From: Colwellia psychrerythraea | Lineage (GTDB): Bacteria > Pseudomonadota > Gammaproteobacteria > Enterobacterales > Alteromonadaceae | Assembly (NCBI RefSeq): GCF_000764225.1 | Contig: NZ_JQED01000005.1 | Span: 477,390 to 541,389 of the forward strand | Direction: 5' to 3' | DNA length: 64,000 nt | In this document: positions 17,956 through 27,148 of the stretch, piece after piece | Position numbering within the stretch: position 1 is the stretch's first letter | Layout of the letters: each line of letters begins with the position of its first letter | Program-made: the position numbers and the translations under genes | Notes under the pieces: model-generated | Databases searched by the model: none | What the model was told of the DNA's origin: nothing | What the model saw: only the letters and a program-made list of their open reading frames with translations

Positions 17956-17969
17956 TAGCCTTTAGTCTA
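17956..17969. promoter_or_regulatory. Candidate TAGAC-N4-GTCTA operator between the symporter and DUF294 genes
   Basis: The site reads TAGCC, TTTA, GTCTA. It is one base off a TAGAC-N4-GTCTA palindrome of which a perfect copy occurs upstream of the DcaP-like porin at 30397. A weaker half-site copy lies at 18116-18129. The shared motif suggests common control of acetate-type uptake genes. The rest of the 17737-18227 gap shows no gene. Confidence 0.35.
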
Positions 17970-18227
17970 GATCACAAAAAAAGCGTAAAAACAGCACATT
18001 AACTGAGTAAATAGTCTATTTTTTCATTTTCCGCAATTGCCCCCTTGTTTTGTAACTTGCACTTAATAAACAAGGTGTTTTTATCCGTTATGCACCCTTT
18101 ATTGCAACAACGTATCGAACTTTAGTCTAGGTTTAGCCAATAACACTTGTTTAACGAACAACAAAACTCTAAATTAACGATATCACCCGATATTTGGTCA
18201 TTAATACCTAAAGGAAAAGGCAATAGC

Positions 18228-20102
18228 ATGGATACTGAACTTTCCGAAATTAGCACCTTTATTCACAGCATTCCTCCTTTTGATAGTTTACCTAAGCAAG
18301 TGCTTGCACAGCTTGTTCGTGAATTAAATATCAATTACGTTAGAAAAGGTGATGAATTACCGCCCAAGGGCATCACCGAACCCAGGTTATACATATTGCG
18401 AAAAGGTGCACTTAGCTGCCTTTCTGTCGATGGGGAACTCGTTAATCGCTTAGGTGAAGGTGACTTGTGTGATGCCTTTTATCATAGTGATAGTCAACTG
18501 CTCAGTAACAACTCTACCGCGGTAGAAAATCAACTTAACGTTCATTCTGATGAAGATTGTTTAGTCTACAGCGTCGAGTCGAGCGTTTTACATGAAATAG
18601 GTGAACGCTTCCCCAGTATTAGTGATTATTTCAGTCAAAATTCAGCTCAGCGTTTAAAAACGAAAATGAGTCAGGTTAATGAAGAGGCCATTTTATCTTC
18701 CACCTTGATGAATACTTCAGTCAGCAATTTTTATCAAAGCCCTGTTGCTTCAATTGGTGTTGAACAAACAATTCAGCAAGCCGCGGTGCAAATGACAGAA
18801 CAGGGTTACTCTTGTTTAGTTGTGGTCGAAAATAATAACCCTGTCGGCATTGTTACCGACAAAGATATTCGCCGTCGTTGTGTTGCAGAAGGTCTTTCAA
18901 CCAGTGAAGTGATTAGTAAAATCATGACACGAGATATGTGCACGATTGATGTAAAAAGCAATGCCTATGATGCCTTAATGATGATGACAGCTAAGCATAT
19001 TCATCACCTTCCGGTCACCAAATATGACAACCTTGTTGGTATGGTAACCGTGACAGACTTAATCAATAATGAAGGCCATAATGCCATCAATTTATCTGGC
19101 ATTATCAATAAAGCGAATACAATTAACGAGTTAAAAGAAATTAGCCAATTATTACCTAAACTGCAAATTAGGTTAGCAAAATTAGGCAGCAGTGCCGATC
19201 ACGTTGGTAAAAGTGTCAGTGCAATTACCATGGCCTTTACCAAACGCCTGATTGAAATGGCTGAGTACAAATTTGGTCAGGCTCCTGTACCTTATGCATG
19301 GCTTGCTGCGGGGTCACAAGCACGGCAAGAACAATTGGCTCATTCCGATCAAGATAATGCCATTATCATCTGTGATTCGATGAAACGCTATGATGATGCT
19401 TGGTTTGAAAGTCTTGCTACTTTTGTCTGCGATGGTTTAGCCGAGTGTGGTTTTATCTATTGCCCTGGCGATATTATGGCGACCAATCCAAAATGGCGAC
19501 AACCCCAAAAAATTTGGCACAGCTATTTTACCGATTGGGTAGAAACCCCGAGCCCAAAAGCCTTGCTCAATAGTAGCGTATTTTTTGATTTAGAAACCAT
19601 TTATGGGGATGTTTCTTTACTAAACAATGTAAGGAAACAGCTGCTCAAAAAAACACAAAACAGTACACTGTTTATTGCGCACTTATCAAAAAATGCCTTA
19701 AATTTACGTCCACCGCTTGGTTTTTTCCGTGATTTTGTTTTAAAGCAAAATGGTAAGCATAAAGCGACTCTGGATTTAAAACATAATGGTATCGCACCTG
19801 TGGTTGATTTAGCGCGAATTTACGCCCTTGCAGAAGGTATCAGCGCGGTGAATACCATAGAAAGAATTCAACAGGCCGCGGGTACTCCTTCTTTAACAAA
19901 ATCCTCGGCAGAAAACTTAATTGATGCTTATGAGTTTTTAGGCATGCTCAGAGTTGAGCACCAAGCGAAAGAATTAATGCGAGGTGAAAGTGCTGATAAT
20001 TTCTTATCACCCAAAGAAATATCTAAGTTAGAGCGTGAGCACCTTAAAGATGCCTTCAAAGTCATTAAAAGTCTGCAAGACGCTAGACAATCGAGTTACT
20101 AA
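18228..20102 (+). CDS. cNMP-binding / CBS / DUF294 nucleotidyltransferase-like regulatory protein
   Basis: This protein of 624 residues has, in order, a cyclic-nucleotide-binding-type domain (about 10-130), two CBS domains (about 150-270, e.g. GIVTDKDIRRR and MVTVTDLINN), a DUF294 putative nucleotidyltransferase domain (GSQARQEQLAHSDQDNAIII, like the GS...D.D motif of GlnD/GlnE-type transferases) and the helical substrate-binding-like C-terminal domain (KHNGIAPVVDLARIYAL). It is soluble. I chose the ATG at 18228, with AAAAGG 7 nt upstream, over an in-frame TTG at 18147. The neighbourhood (symporter pair divergent, exonuclease next in a TAATG overlap) is conserved around VC_2705-type symporters, so regulation of carboxylate uptake or use is plausible. 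Its target is unknown. Confidence 0.9.
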   Translation: MDTELSEISTFIHSIPPFDSLPKQVLAQLVRELNINYVRKGDELPPKGITEPRLYILRKGALSCLSVDGELVNRLGEGDLCDAFYHSDSQLLSNNSTAVENQLNVHSDEDCLVYSVESSVLHEIGERFPSISDYFSQNSAQRLKTKMSQVNEEAILSSTLMNTSVSNFYQSPVASIGVEQTIQQAAVQMTEQGYSCLVVVENNNPVGIVTDKDIRRRCVAEGLSTSEVISKIMTRDMCTIDVKSNAYDALMMMTAKHIHHLPVTKYDNLVGMVTVTDLINNEGHNAINLSGIINKANTINELKEISQLLPKLQIRLAKLGSSADHVGKSVSAITMAFTKRLIEMAEYKFGQAPVPYAWLAAGSQARQEQLAHSDQDNAIIICDSMKRYDDAWFESLATFVCDGLAECGFIYCPGDIMATNPKWRQPQKIWHSYFTDWVETPSPKALLNSSVFFDLETIYGDVSLLNNVRKQLLKKTQNSTLFIAHLSKNALNLRPPLGFFRDFVLKQNGKHKATLDLKHNGIAPVVDLARIYALAEGISAVNTIERIQQAAGTPSLTKSSAENLIDAYEFLGMLRVEHQAKELMRGESADNFLSPKEISKLEREHLKDAFKVIKSLQDARQSSY

Positions 20103-20818
20103 TGACCAGTACGACCCTAGCAAATTCACCTATGTTTGGTTGGTTACTTGGTTATGAAGCCAAGCGAAAACAGCTGTTAAAAAAGGCGCCCGCAGGCGCG
20201 TTACGCGATTATTTATCGGTACCTTTACCTGACATAAATACCCGTATTGATAAAGTAGACATTTTAGCGGTCGATTTTGAAACAACAGGCCTTAATGCCA
20301 AACAAGATAAGCTATTAAGTGTTGGCTTTATCACCCTGAAAAATCAGCAAATATCACTTAAAACAAGCTATCATCAAATTATCAAAACTAAAGAGCAGCT
20401 TGAAGAAAGTAATGTCATAATTCATCATATTACCGACAGTCAAAAAGAACAGGGACATGCATTAGCGATAGTAGTTGAAGCATTACTAAAGGCCTTAGCA
20501 GGTAAAGTGATGCTGGTACATTTTGCTCGTATTGAAAAGCAGTTTTTGACTGAAGCTTGTTATGAGCTTTATGGTATGGCACCAATTTTCCCCATGATAG
20601 ACACGCTAGCACTCGCTAAACGCCGCTTAGACAAACGTGATGTGGCTTACGATCCCTCAGAGTTACGTTTAACCAACTTACGAAATAATTTTAAGCTACC
20701 CATACACCATGCTCATAATGCATTAAATGATGCTATTGCCACTGCTGAATTATTTATGGCGCAAATGAGTAAAGCCAATAAAGACGGCAAAACCACACTC
20801 AAAGATGTTTTATTGTAA
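20102..20818 (+). CDS. DnaQ-like DEDDh 3'-5' exonuclease
   Basis: This 238-residue exonuclease of the DEDDh (DNA polymerase III epsilon-like) superfamily has exonuclease motif I VDFETTG, motif II HFARIEKQFL and motif III HHAHNALNDAIATAELF, so the catalytic DEDDh set is complete. The start overlaps the DUF294 stop (TAATG), so the two are translationally coupled. It is not the replicative epsilon subunit, since it has a different N-terminal extension (about 40 residues rich in lysine) and lacks the theta- and alpha-binding tail. Its job next to an acetate-type symporter is unknown. Confidence 0.9.
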   Translation: MTSTTLANSPMFGWLLGYEAKRKQLLKKAPAGALRDYLSVPLPDINTRIDKVDILAVDFETTGLNAKQDKLLSVGFITLKNQQISLKTSYHQIIKTKEQLEESNVIIHHITDSQKEQGHALAIVVEALLKALAGKVMLVHFARIEKQFLTEACYELYGMAPIFPMIDTLALAKRRLDKRDVAYDPSELRLTNLRNNFKLPIHHAHNALNDAIATAELFMAQMSKANKDGKTTLKDVLL

Positions 20819-20945
20819 TAACATCAATACATTTATTTTGTTAATTTAAATGTGCTTTTGAGCTGCCCCCCTTCCGCTTTGCCGTGCTTAGGTTACAATC
20901 ATGGAATGCTAGATTAATATCGAGACAAAGATACAAAGGATGCTC

Positions 20946-22307
20946 ATGAATAACTTATTGAACGCAGAAAACAACGGCACACCGTTAACCGTCATTGAAA
21001 ATGATGCCTACCAAGCTTGGCTTAAAAGCCAAACCGAACAAAGTCAAACATGGTTATCAAATACACAATTTAGCGGTAAAGGCTTAGCGCTTATTCCTAA
21101 TAATCAAGGCGAGCTTAGCCAAGCATTATTTGTCGTTAAAGATGCCAGCAACTTCTTTGCTTGTGGTGATCTAATCAAGCAATTACCGCAAGGGCAATAC
21201 TTATTACAAGCAGAGCCAAAACATGTGGAACCAATCAGCTTTGGTTGGTTAGTGGGCGCTTACCAATTTGATAGGTACATTAGCGATAAATCAAACAAAC
21301 AATTAGCCAGTTTAGCGATTAACAACGATGTGATTGTAGACAGTGCGATAAAATTTGCTCAAGCAACAGCATTAACCCGTGACTTAGTGAATACGCCTGC
21401 TGCTGATATGATGCCTGTAGATATTGCGCAAACTGCATTAGAACTTGCCGAGCAATTTAATGGTAAGGTTAAACAAATTATTGGCGATGAACTATTAGTC
21501 CAAAATTACCCAACCATACATGCCGTTGGCCGCGCCAGTGTACATACCCCTCGTTTAGTCGACTTAACATGGGGCGACAGTAATAACCCGCAAGTAACAT
21601 TAGTTGGCAAAGGTGTTTGCTTTGATAGCGGTGGTTTAGATATGAAACCTGCTGCAGGTATGCGGAACATGAAAAAAGACATGGGTGGTGCTGCACATGT
21701 CTTAGGTCTAGCTCAATTAATTATGGCTCATAACTTACCGATCAATTTACGGGTATTAATTCCTGCGGTAGAAAACGCAGTATCAAGTAATGCACTTCGT
21801 CCAGGCGATATAGTTACAACCCGCAAAGGTCTTACTGTCGAAATTCATAATACTGATGCGGAGGGTCGTTTAGTGTTATGTGATGCTCTTGCTGAGGCAG
21901 AAAATGATGAACCTGAATTAATAATAGATTTCGCCACCCTTACGGGTGCAATGCGGGTGGCATTAGGTACAGAGTTACCTGGTTTTTTCTCGACCAATGA
22001 TGAAGTTGCCGCAGGCATTACTTTAGCAGGTAGCAAAATTAGCGATCCCGTATGGCGAATGCCACTTTTTAGTCCCTACGACAATATGTTCGACAGCACC
22101 ATTGCTGATATGACTAACTGTCCTACACAGCCCTTTGGCGGTGCGATTACTGCGGCATTATATTTACAACGTTTTGTTGAAAAGACAGATTGGGTACATT
22201 TTGACGTAATGGCGTTTAATATTCGCCACTTATCAGGGCGTCCAGTCGGTGGTGAGGCATTCGGCATACGTGCTGTCTTTGATTATTTAGCTGCTAGGTT
22301 CAGCTAA
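20946..22307 (+). CDS. Leucyl aminopeptidase family protein (M17)
   Basis: This is a cytosolic metallo-aminopeptidase with the M17 signature NTDAEGRL and the metal ligands of GKGVCFDSGG and KKDMGGAAHVLG. It removes N-terminal residues from peptides using two metal ions. The protein is 453 residues, shorter than PepA and close to the PepB-like class. Two ATGs are close; AAAGGA is 5 nt before the second (20946), so I use that one rather than 20940. The N-terminal domain is less conserved. It is followed by a strong terminator, so it is a single-gene unit. Confidence 0.93.
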   Translation: MNNLLNAENNGTPLTVIENDAYQAWLKSQTEQSQTWLSNTQFSGKGLALIPNNQGELSQALFVVKDASNFFACGDLIKQLPQGQYLLQAEPKHVEPISFGWLVGAYQFDRYISDKSNKQLASLAINNDVIVDSAIKFAQATALTRDLVNTPAADMMPVDIAQTALELAEQFNGKVKQIIGDELLVQNYPTIHAVGRASVHTPRLVDLTWGDSNNPQVTLVGKGVCFDSGGLDMKPAAGMRNMKKDMGGAAHVLGLAQLIMAHNLPINLRVLIPAVENAVSSNALRPGDIVTTRKGLTVEIHNTDAEGRLVLCDALAEAENDEPELIIDFATLTGAMRVALGTELPGFFSTNDEVAAGITLAGSKISDPVWRMPLFSPYDNMFDSTIADMTNCPTQPFGGAITAALYLQRFVEKTDWVHFDVMAFNIRHLSGRPVGGEAFGIRAVFDYLAARFS

Positions 22308-22353
22308 GTTGGAGTTAAAGGAGAGTACTTTAGGAGATAACACCTTCAGCTAA

Positions 22354-22397
22354 AAAAAGCCTGCACTGCATCGTTAATATAATAGTGCAGGCTTTTT
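22354..22397 (+). terminator. Rho-independent terminator of the M17 aminopeptidase gene
   Basis: A 14-bp stem (AAAAAGCCTGCACT and AGTGCAGGCTTTTT) surrounds a 16-nt loop. The 3' arm ends in five T residues, and the 5' arm starts with a run of A residues, so it could also work on the other strand. Confidence 0.85.
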
Positions 22398-22538
22398 AGT
22401 GCGTACACTTTTCACTACATTAATTAATCTCAATTTTCACACCTCTCATCGAATTTAAGTCTCTTTTCATTGGTTTACCCTGCAAAAAAACATAAACTCA
22501 TGGATGAAATTTTTTCGAATAGACCTTTAGGACTAGAA

Positions 22539-24620
22539 ATGAAACTAAAAATAAACTCATTAAAGCGAGCCTTTGCAATCAGCTTAGGTTTGCTTACTTG
22601 TTCTGTCGCAACGGCTGAGCACGTAGGTAAAGTCATTACTGCTGAAAACCTTGCTACATTGCAAGCTGTAAGCCAAGCAAAAGTAAGCCCAAGCGGTGAG
22701 TACATTGCTTACACTCGCTCCGTTCCTCGTGAAATCTATGTTGAAAAAGATGGTAAAAACTGGGGTGAGCTTTATCTGGTCAATGATAAAGGCGTAGAAC
22801 GTCCTTTTATTACCGGTGAAGTAAATATTAAAAATATTCAATGGTCAGCTGACGGCTCACTTATCTATTTCTTAGCAAAAATGAATGAAGATAAATTTAC
22901 CTCGCTTTATCAAATTCCAGTAAACGGTGGTCAAGCTCAAAAAACTATCGTGTTAAAAGACACGAATGTTAGTCACTACGCACTGAGCAGTGATAACAAA
23001 AAAATCGCTATTTTAGCTAAAAAGGCAAAAGACGAGTCCATTAAAAAATTAAAAGATTTAGGTTTCAAAGCTGAAGTATTCGAAGAAGAGCTTACAAATC
23101 AGCTTTTATATGTAACGGATCTGACGCAATCTGATAAAGCAATTACTCCTGAAGCATGGGATATCAAAGGATATGTTTCTGATGTCCATTTTTCACCAAC
23201 GGGGAAAGACTTATTAATAAAGACGCAACCGACGGCGCTTATTGATGACAAATACATGAAGTCACAATGGCACATTGTCGATATCGCAAAAAAAGCAGTG
23301 AAAACGTCTTTTGCTACTGAAGGTAAATTAGGCGCTGCGGAATTTTCATACGATGGCCAATATGTTGCCTTACACGGCGCACAAGACAAACATGATCCCG
23401 CAAATGGTCGTTTATTTATTGCCAATGTAGACTCAGGCAAAATAAAAAACTGGTTACCAAACTTTAAAGGTCACGTCAGTGATTTTGAATGGTCTAATAA
23501 GCGTAATGAATTATTCTTTATCGCAAATATTGGCACACAATCAGTAGTTGCCAAAATTAAACCAGGTGCTAACAAATACAAAACAGTGGTCAATGCAGGT
23601 AAATTTATTGCCAGTAATTTAAGTATTTCCAATTCAGACAAAACTGTTGTGGTAAAAGGTCATACCGCCCAACATCCAAATGAAATATTTATGTTACGTG
23701 GCAAAAAACAAACACGCTTAACTGACTCGAATACTTGGTTAAATGATGTTGCTTTAGCTAAACAAGAAAGTTTAATAATTAAAGCGCGTGACGGTATTGA
23801 GATTGGTGGCGTTTTAGTCTACCCACTTGATTACAAAAAGGGTCAACGTTACCCATTAATCATGTCAGTACATGGCGGCCCAGAAAGCCACGATAAAGAT
23901 GGTTGGATGACAGCATATTCTCGTCCTGGCCAATTAGCGGCAGCACAAGGTTACGCGGTATTTTATCCCAACTACCGAGGTAGCACAGGTAAAGGCGTAG
24001 ACTACTCTAAATTAGGTCAAAATGATTATGCAGGCAAAGAGTTTGATGATTTAGTCGATCTTAAAAACCATTTAGTTAACATTGGTTTAGTCAATGAGAA
24101 AAAAGTTGGTATTACCGGTGGCTCATACGGTGGTTATGCTTCAGCCTGGGGTGCAACTAAATTAACTAAGCATTTTGCTGCAAGCGTTATGTTTGTTGGT
24201 ATTTCTAACCAATTATCAAAATTTGGTACAACAGATATTTCTAACGAAATGAACTTAGTTCATGCTCGTTCATACCCGTGGGATAAATGGCAATGGTACT
24301 TAGAGCGCAGCCCTATTTATTGGGTAGAGCAATCTGAAACGCCTCTACTGATTATGCACGGAAAAGCCGATCCTCGCGTACATCCTGCACAATCTATGGA
24401 AATGTACCGCTATATGAAAGTTCGCGGCAAAACGGTGCGTTTAGTATATTACCCAGGCGAAGGCCACGGCAATAAACGTGCGGCGGCAAAATATGATTAC
24501 AGCTTACGTTTAATGCGTTGGATGGATAACTACCTAAAACATGATAACAAGCCTATGCCTGCTCATGACCTACCGCATTCTGCTAACTTAAACGCGCAGA
24601 AAGAAGCTGAAAACAAATAG
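22539..24620 (+). CDS. Exported S9 family (prolyl oligopeptidase-type) serine peptidase
   Basis: This is a periplasmic peptidase of the S9 clan, probably of dipeptidyl-peptidase or acylaminoacyl-peptidase type. A signal peptide begins at the ATG at 22539 (KLKINSLKRAFAISLGLLTC, then SVATA before the cut). A beta-propeller domain (about 45-430) precedes an alpha/beta-hydrolase domain with GGSYGGYAS (nucleophile), the acid in HGKADPRVHP and the histidine in GEGHGNK. I reject an in-frame TTG at 22470, as a signal peptide and AGGA fit the later start. The length of 693 fits the S9C subfamily. Its monocistronic unit ends in a terminator. Confidence 0.93.
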   Translation: MKLKINSLKRAFAISLGLLTCSVATAEHVGKVITAENLATLQAVSQAKVSPSGEYIAYTRSVPREIYVEKDGKNWGELYLVNDKGVERPFITGEVNIKNIQWSADGSLIYFLAKMNEDKFTSLYQIPVNGGQAQKTIVLKDTNVSHYALSSDNKKIAILAKKAKDESIKKLKDLGFKAEVFEEELTNQLLYVTDLTQSDKAITPEAWDIKGYVSDVHFSPTGKDLLIKTQPTALIDDKYMKSQWHIVDIAKKAVKTSFATEGKLGAAEFSYDGQYVALHGAQDKHDPANGRLFIANVDSGKIKNWLPNFKGHVSDFEWSNKRNELFFIANIGTQSVVAKIKPGANKYKTVVNAGKFIASNLSISNSDKTVVVKGHTAQHPNEIFMLRGKKQTRLTDSNTWLNDVALAKQESLIIKARDGIEIGGVLVYPLDYKKGQRYPLIMSVHGGPESHDKDGWMTAYSRPGQLAAAQGYAVFYPNYRGSTGKGVDYSKLGQNDYAGKEFDDLVDLKNHLVNIGLVNEKKVGITGGSYGGYASAWGATKLTKHFAASVMFVGISNQLSKFGTTDISNEMNLVHARSYPWDKWQWYLERSPIYWVEQSETPLLIMHGKADPRVHPAQSMEMYRYMKVRGKTVRLVYYPGEGHGNKRAAAKYDYSLRLMRWMDNYLKHDNKPMPAHDLPHSANLNAQKEAENK

Positions 24621-24651
24621 TCAGCTGTCACTTAAGTGACTCTTTACTTAT

Positions 24652-24680
24652 AAAAGGCCAGCTTAGCTGGCCTTTTTATT
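24652..24680 (+). terminator. Rho-independent terminator of the S9 peptidase gene
   Basis: An 11-bp stem (AAAAGGCCAGC and GCTGGCCTTTT, with a 3-nt loop) is followed by T residues. It lies about 30 bp past the stop codon. Confidence 0.9.
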
Positions 24681-24841
24681 ATCTACCATTAACGGCTTTG
24701 AATCATTTAGTGAGTATTTTAAACATCTCAGCAGCTATATATTAGCAGTTAGCTATCAGCTGTAATTGTTTTGCTTTTGTAACAAAGATGTCCTAAATCA
24801 AATCATTAAAAAATATCTTAAATAAAACCACAACAGCTATT

Positions 24842-24860
24842 GCAAACAACAATCATTATC
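24842..24860. promoter_or_regulatory. Candidate Fur box upstream of the TonB-dependent receptor
   Basis: The right half reads AATCATTATC and matches the Fur consensus exactly over ten bases; the left half is degenerate. It lies 68-86 bp before the receptor start, in a gene-free gap (24621-24927). A receptor of this type is expected to be Fur-repressed. Confidence 0.5.
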
Positions 24861-24927
24861 ATTAGACTTCGCACCATTATTAATATCTAGTTTTTTATTC
24901 TAGTAACCATTAAGGTTTGAGTCATTT

Positions 24928-27036
24928 ATGAAGTTTTCTCCACTATTCTTAGCCGTGAGTGCGGTACTTTCATCCACAGCAGTTTTTGCCGACACAGCTG
25001 ACAGTGCAACTGACAGCTCATCAAATAAACAGGCCATGGAAGTCATTGAAGTGAAAGGTACTTATTTCCATGGTTATAAAGTTGATGAAGCCCATGGTGC
25101 TATGCGTGCAGACATTTCATTATTAGAAACCGCGCAATCGGTCACCGTTATTCCTGACACTGTGATCAATGAGCAGTTAGCGACAACCTTAGGCGAAGTA
25201 TTGGGTAATGATGCCAGCTTAACTGCTGGTTCAAAACAACGTAACCGTGAAGTATTTAACTTACGTGGCTTTGAATTAAGCTCTTCAAACGGCTATTTAC
25301 GAGATGGTCACCAGCACTGGTCTCATTATCAGCAACCCATTGAAACACTAGAAAGCATAGAAGTCATCAAAGGTCCTTCAAGCATATTATACGGGCAATC
25401 AGGCCCTGGTGGTTTGGTTAATATGGTGACAAAAAAACCAACGGCAAATAGCATTTTTAATATTGGCATCGATTTTGACCAAGAAGGCTCTTCTCGTTAC
25501 ACATTAGATGCGGGTGGTGCAATCACGGAAGATGAATCATTGCGTTATCGTGCAAACTTAGTAAAGCAAGACGTCACTTACCAACGTGAATACCAAAATG
25601 GTGAACAAAGAGAGCGCGAACGCTTTCTGGGCGCGCTAGTGGTTGATTATGATGTCAATGACGATTTACTTATAAGCGTGCATTACGATCGAACCAATGA
25701 CAAAGCGGGTTTAGATACTGGTGCATGGCTTGATGATAATGGCAATGTCATTGGTGATGACAAAACAATTCGTGACATGTCTTGGGCGTTTACCGATATT
25801 ACAGTAGAAAACTATGGTATTGATGTAGATTACATTTTAAATGATGCATGGCAAGTCAGTATTGGTTATAACGAGCAAACATTCGAGCGTCAACGTTTTG
25901 AATCTGCACCAAAAAAACCGAGTGATTTTGTCGAAGGAGATAGCTATACCTCAAACCCTTACGATCGTCATGATGATTGGCAATTTACTACCGCATTTAT
26001 TGATTTTACCGGCGAATTTGAACTAGCTGGCGTAGACCACAATTTACTGATTGGTGCTAACTACCTTGATTATTATTATGGTCAACTTAGAACTAAAAAT
26101 AAGTCTGATTCATTCGAATACTCTGCTGGTCAAGTTGAACCTTCTCGCCCTGACATCAGCTATGCAACGGATGACAGTTTATATACCAGCGAATATGATT
26201 ATTATGGCATTTATATCCAAGATTTAATCACCATAAACCAAGAGTGGCAAGTGATGATTGGTGGTCGTTACGATAAGCAAAGTAAAACTGGTGCTGACAA
26301 TGAGTCGGTACTACCTAAAACCGGATTACTTTACCACCCAAGTGATAATGCCACTTTTTATGCAAGCTATAGCGAAGGTTTTGAACCTCAAAGCAGTGAA
26401 ACCATTAATGACGAGGACGATTTAAACTACGGTATGGAAATCGATGCTAAGACATCGAAGCAATATGAAATCGGTGCCAAATGGCAGCTACTTGATGACC
26501 GTTTACTACTCACGTCAGCAATCTTCGACATCACAAAATCAGGTGTGTTAGTCACTGAGTATTATGATGATGATAGTTATAGAACCTCTCAAGTCGGAGA
26601 GCAACGTCACAAGGGTTTTGAAATGGCAGCACAAGGTGCTGTAACCGATAAACTTTTTGTCATGACATCAGTGATGAACCTAGATGCTGTCTATGAAAAT
26701 GATGAAGAATACACAGGTAAAACACCTGTGGATGCACCAGAATGGTCAGCTTCTATCTGGTCTCGTTATGAAATCACCGAAAATTTTGCCATCAATGCAG
26801 GGGCTTTTTATGAAGGCGAACGCTTTGCAGATCAAGACAATACCATAGTAAAAGATGCCTACACCCGTATCGATGTTGGGGCAACGTATAAAATTGCTTT
26901 GCAAAATACCGATATTAACTTACGCTTTAACGTGCAAAACTTATTTGATACCGATTATCTTGCTGGTGGTGGTGTATCTAACGTGACTGTTGGAGATGGT
27001 CGAAGCTTCCGTGTTGCTATGCAGCTTGCTTTTTAA
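24928..27036 (+). CDS. TonB-dependent siderophore receptor
   Basis: This outer-membrane receptor takes up ferric siderophore using TonB energy. It has a signal peptide (KFSPLFLAVSAVLSSTAVFA), a TonB box region (MEVIEVKGTY), a plug domain (ETAQSVTVIPDTVINEQ to IYGQSGPGGLVNMVTKKPT) and a 22-strand beta-barrel ending in the C-terminal phenylalanine RVAMQLAF. The length of 702 fits. The plug motif GQSGPGGLVN is of the siderophore (hydroxamate-like) subclass, but the actual ligand cannot be called. A Fur-box-like site precedes it, and a convergent esterase gene follows with a shared terminator between. Confidence 0.93.
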   Translation: MKFSPLFLAVSAVLSSTAVFADTADSATDSSSNKQAMEVIEVKGTYFHGYKVDEAHGAMRADISLLETAQSVTVIPDTVINEQLATTLGEVLGNDASLTAGSKQRNREVFNLRGFELSSSNGYLRDGHQHWSHYQQPIETLESIEVIKGPSSILYGQSGPGGLVNMVTKKPTANSIFNIGIDFDQEGSSRYTLDAGGAITEDESLRYRANLVKQDVTYQREYQNGEQRERERFLGALVVDYDVNDDLLISVHYDRTNDKAGLDTGAWLDDNGNVIGDDKTIRDMSWAFTDITVENYGIDVDYILNDAWQVSIGYNEQTFERQRFESAPKKPSDFVEGDSYTSNPYDRHDDWQFTTAFIDFTGEFELAGVDHNLLIGANYLDYYYGQLRTKNKSDSFEYSAGQVEPSRPDISYATDDSLYTSEYDYYGIYIQDLITINQEWQVMIGGRYDKQSKTGADNESVLPKTGLLYHPSDNATFYASYSEGFEPQSSETINDEDDLNYGMEIDAKTSKQYEIGAKWQLLDDRLLLTSAIFDITKSGVLVTEYYDDDSYRTSQVGEQRHKGFEMAAQGAVTDKLFVMTSVMNLDAVYENDEEYTGKTPVDAPEWSASIWSRYEITENFAINAGAFYEGERFADQDNTIVKDAYTRIDVGATYKIALQNTDINLRFNVQNLFDTDYLAGGGVSNVTVGDGRSFRVAMQLAF

Positions 27037-27074
27037 TTAGCTAAAAACCTTATTTAGGACGGGTCACACCAATT

Positions 27075-27110
27075 AAAAAAGCCTAGAGTATTTCTCTAGG
27101 CTTTTTTATT
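27075..27110. terminator. Bidirectional terminator between the receptor and esterase genes
   Basis: The stem (AAAAAAGCCTAGAG and CTCTAGGCTTTTTT, with 7-nt loop) has T-runs on both strands, so it can end both convergent transcripts. Confidence 0.85.
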
Positions 27111-27148
27111 TCTGATACTTTTCCGAGCACTTATACCATTACCCGCAC

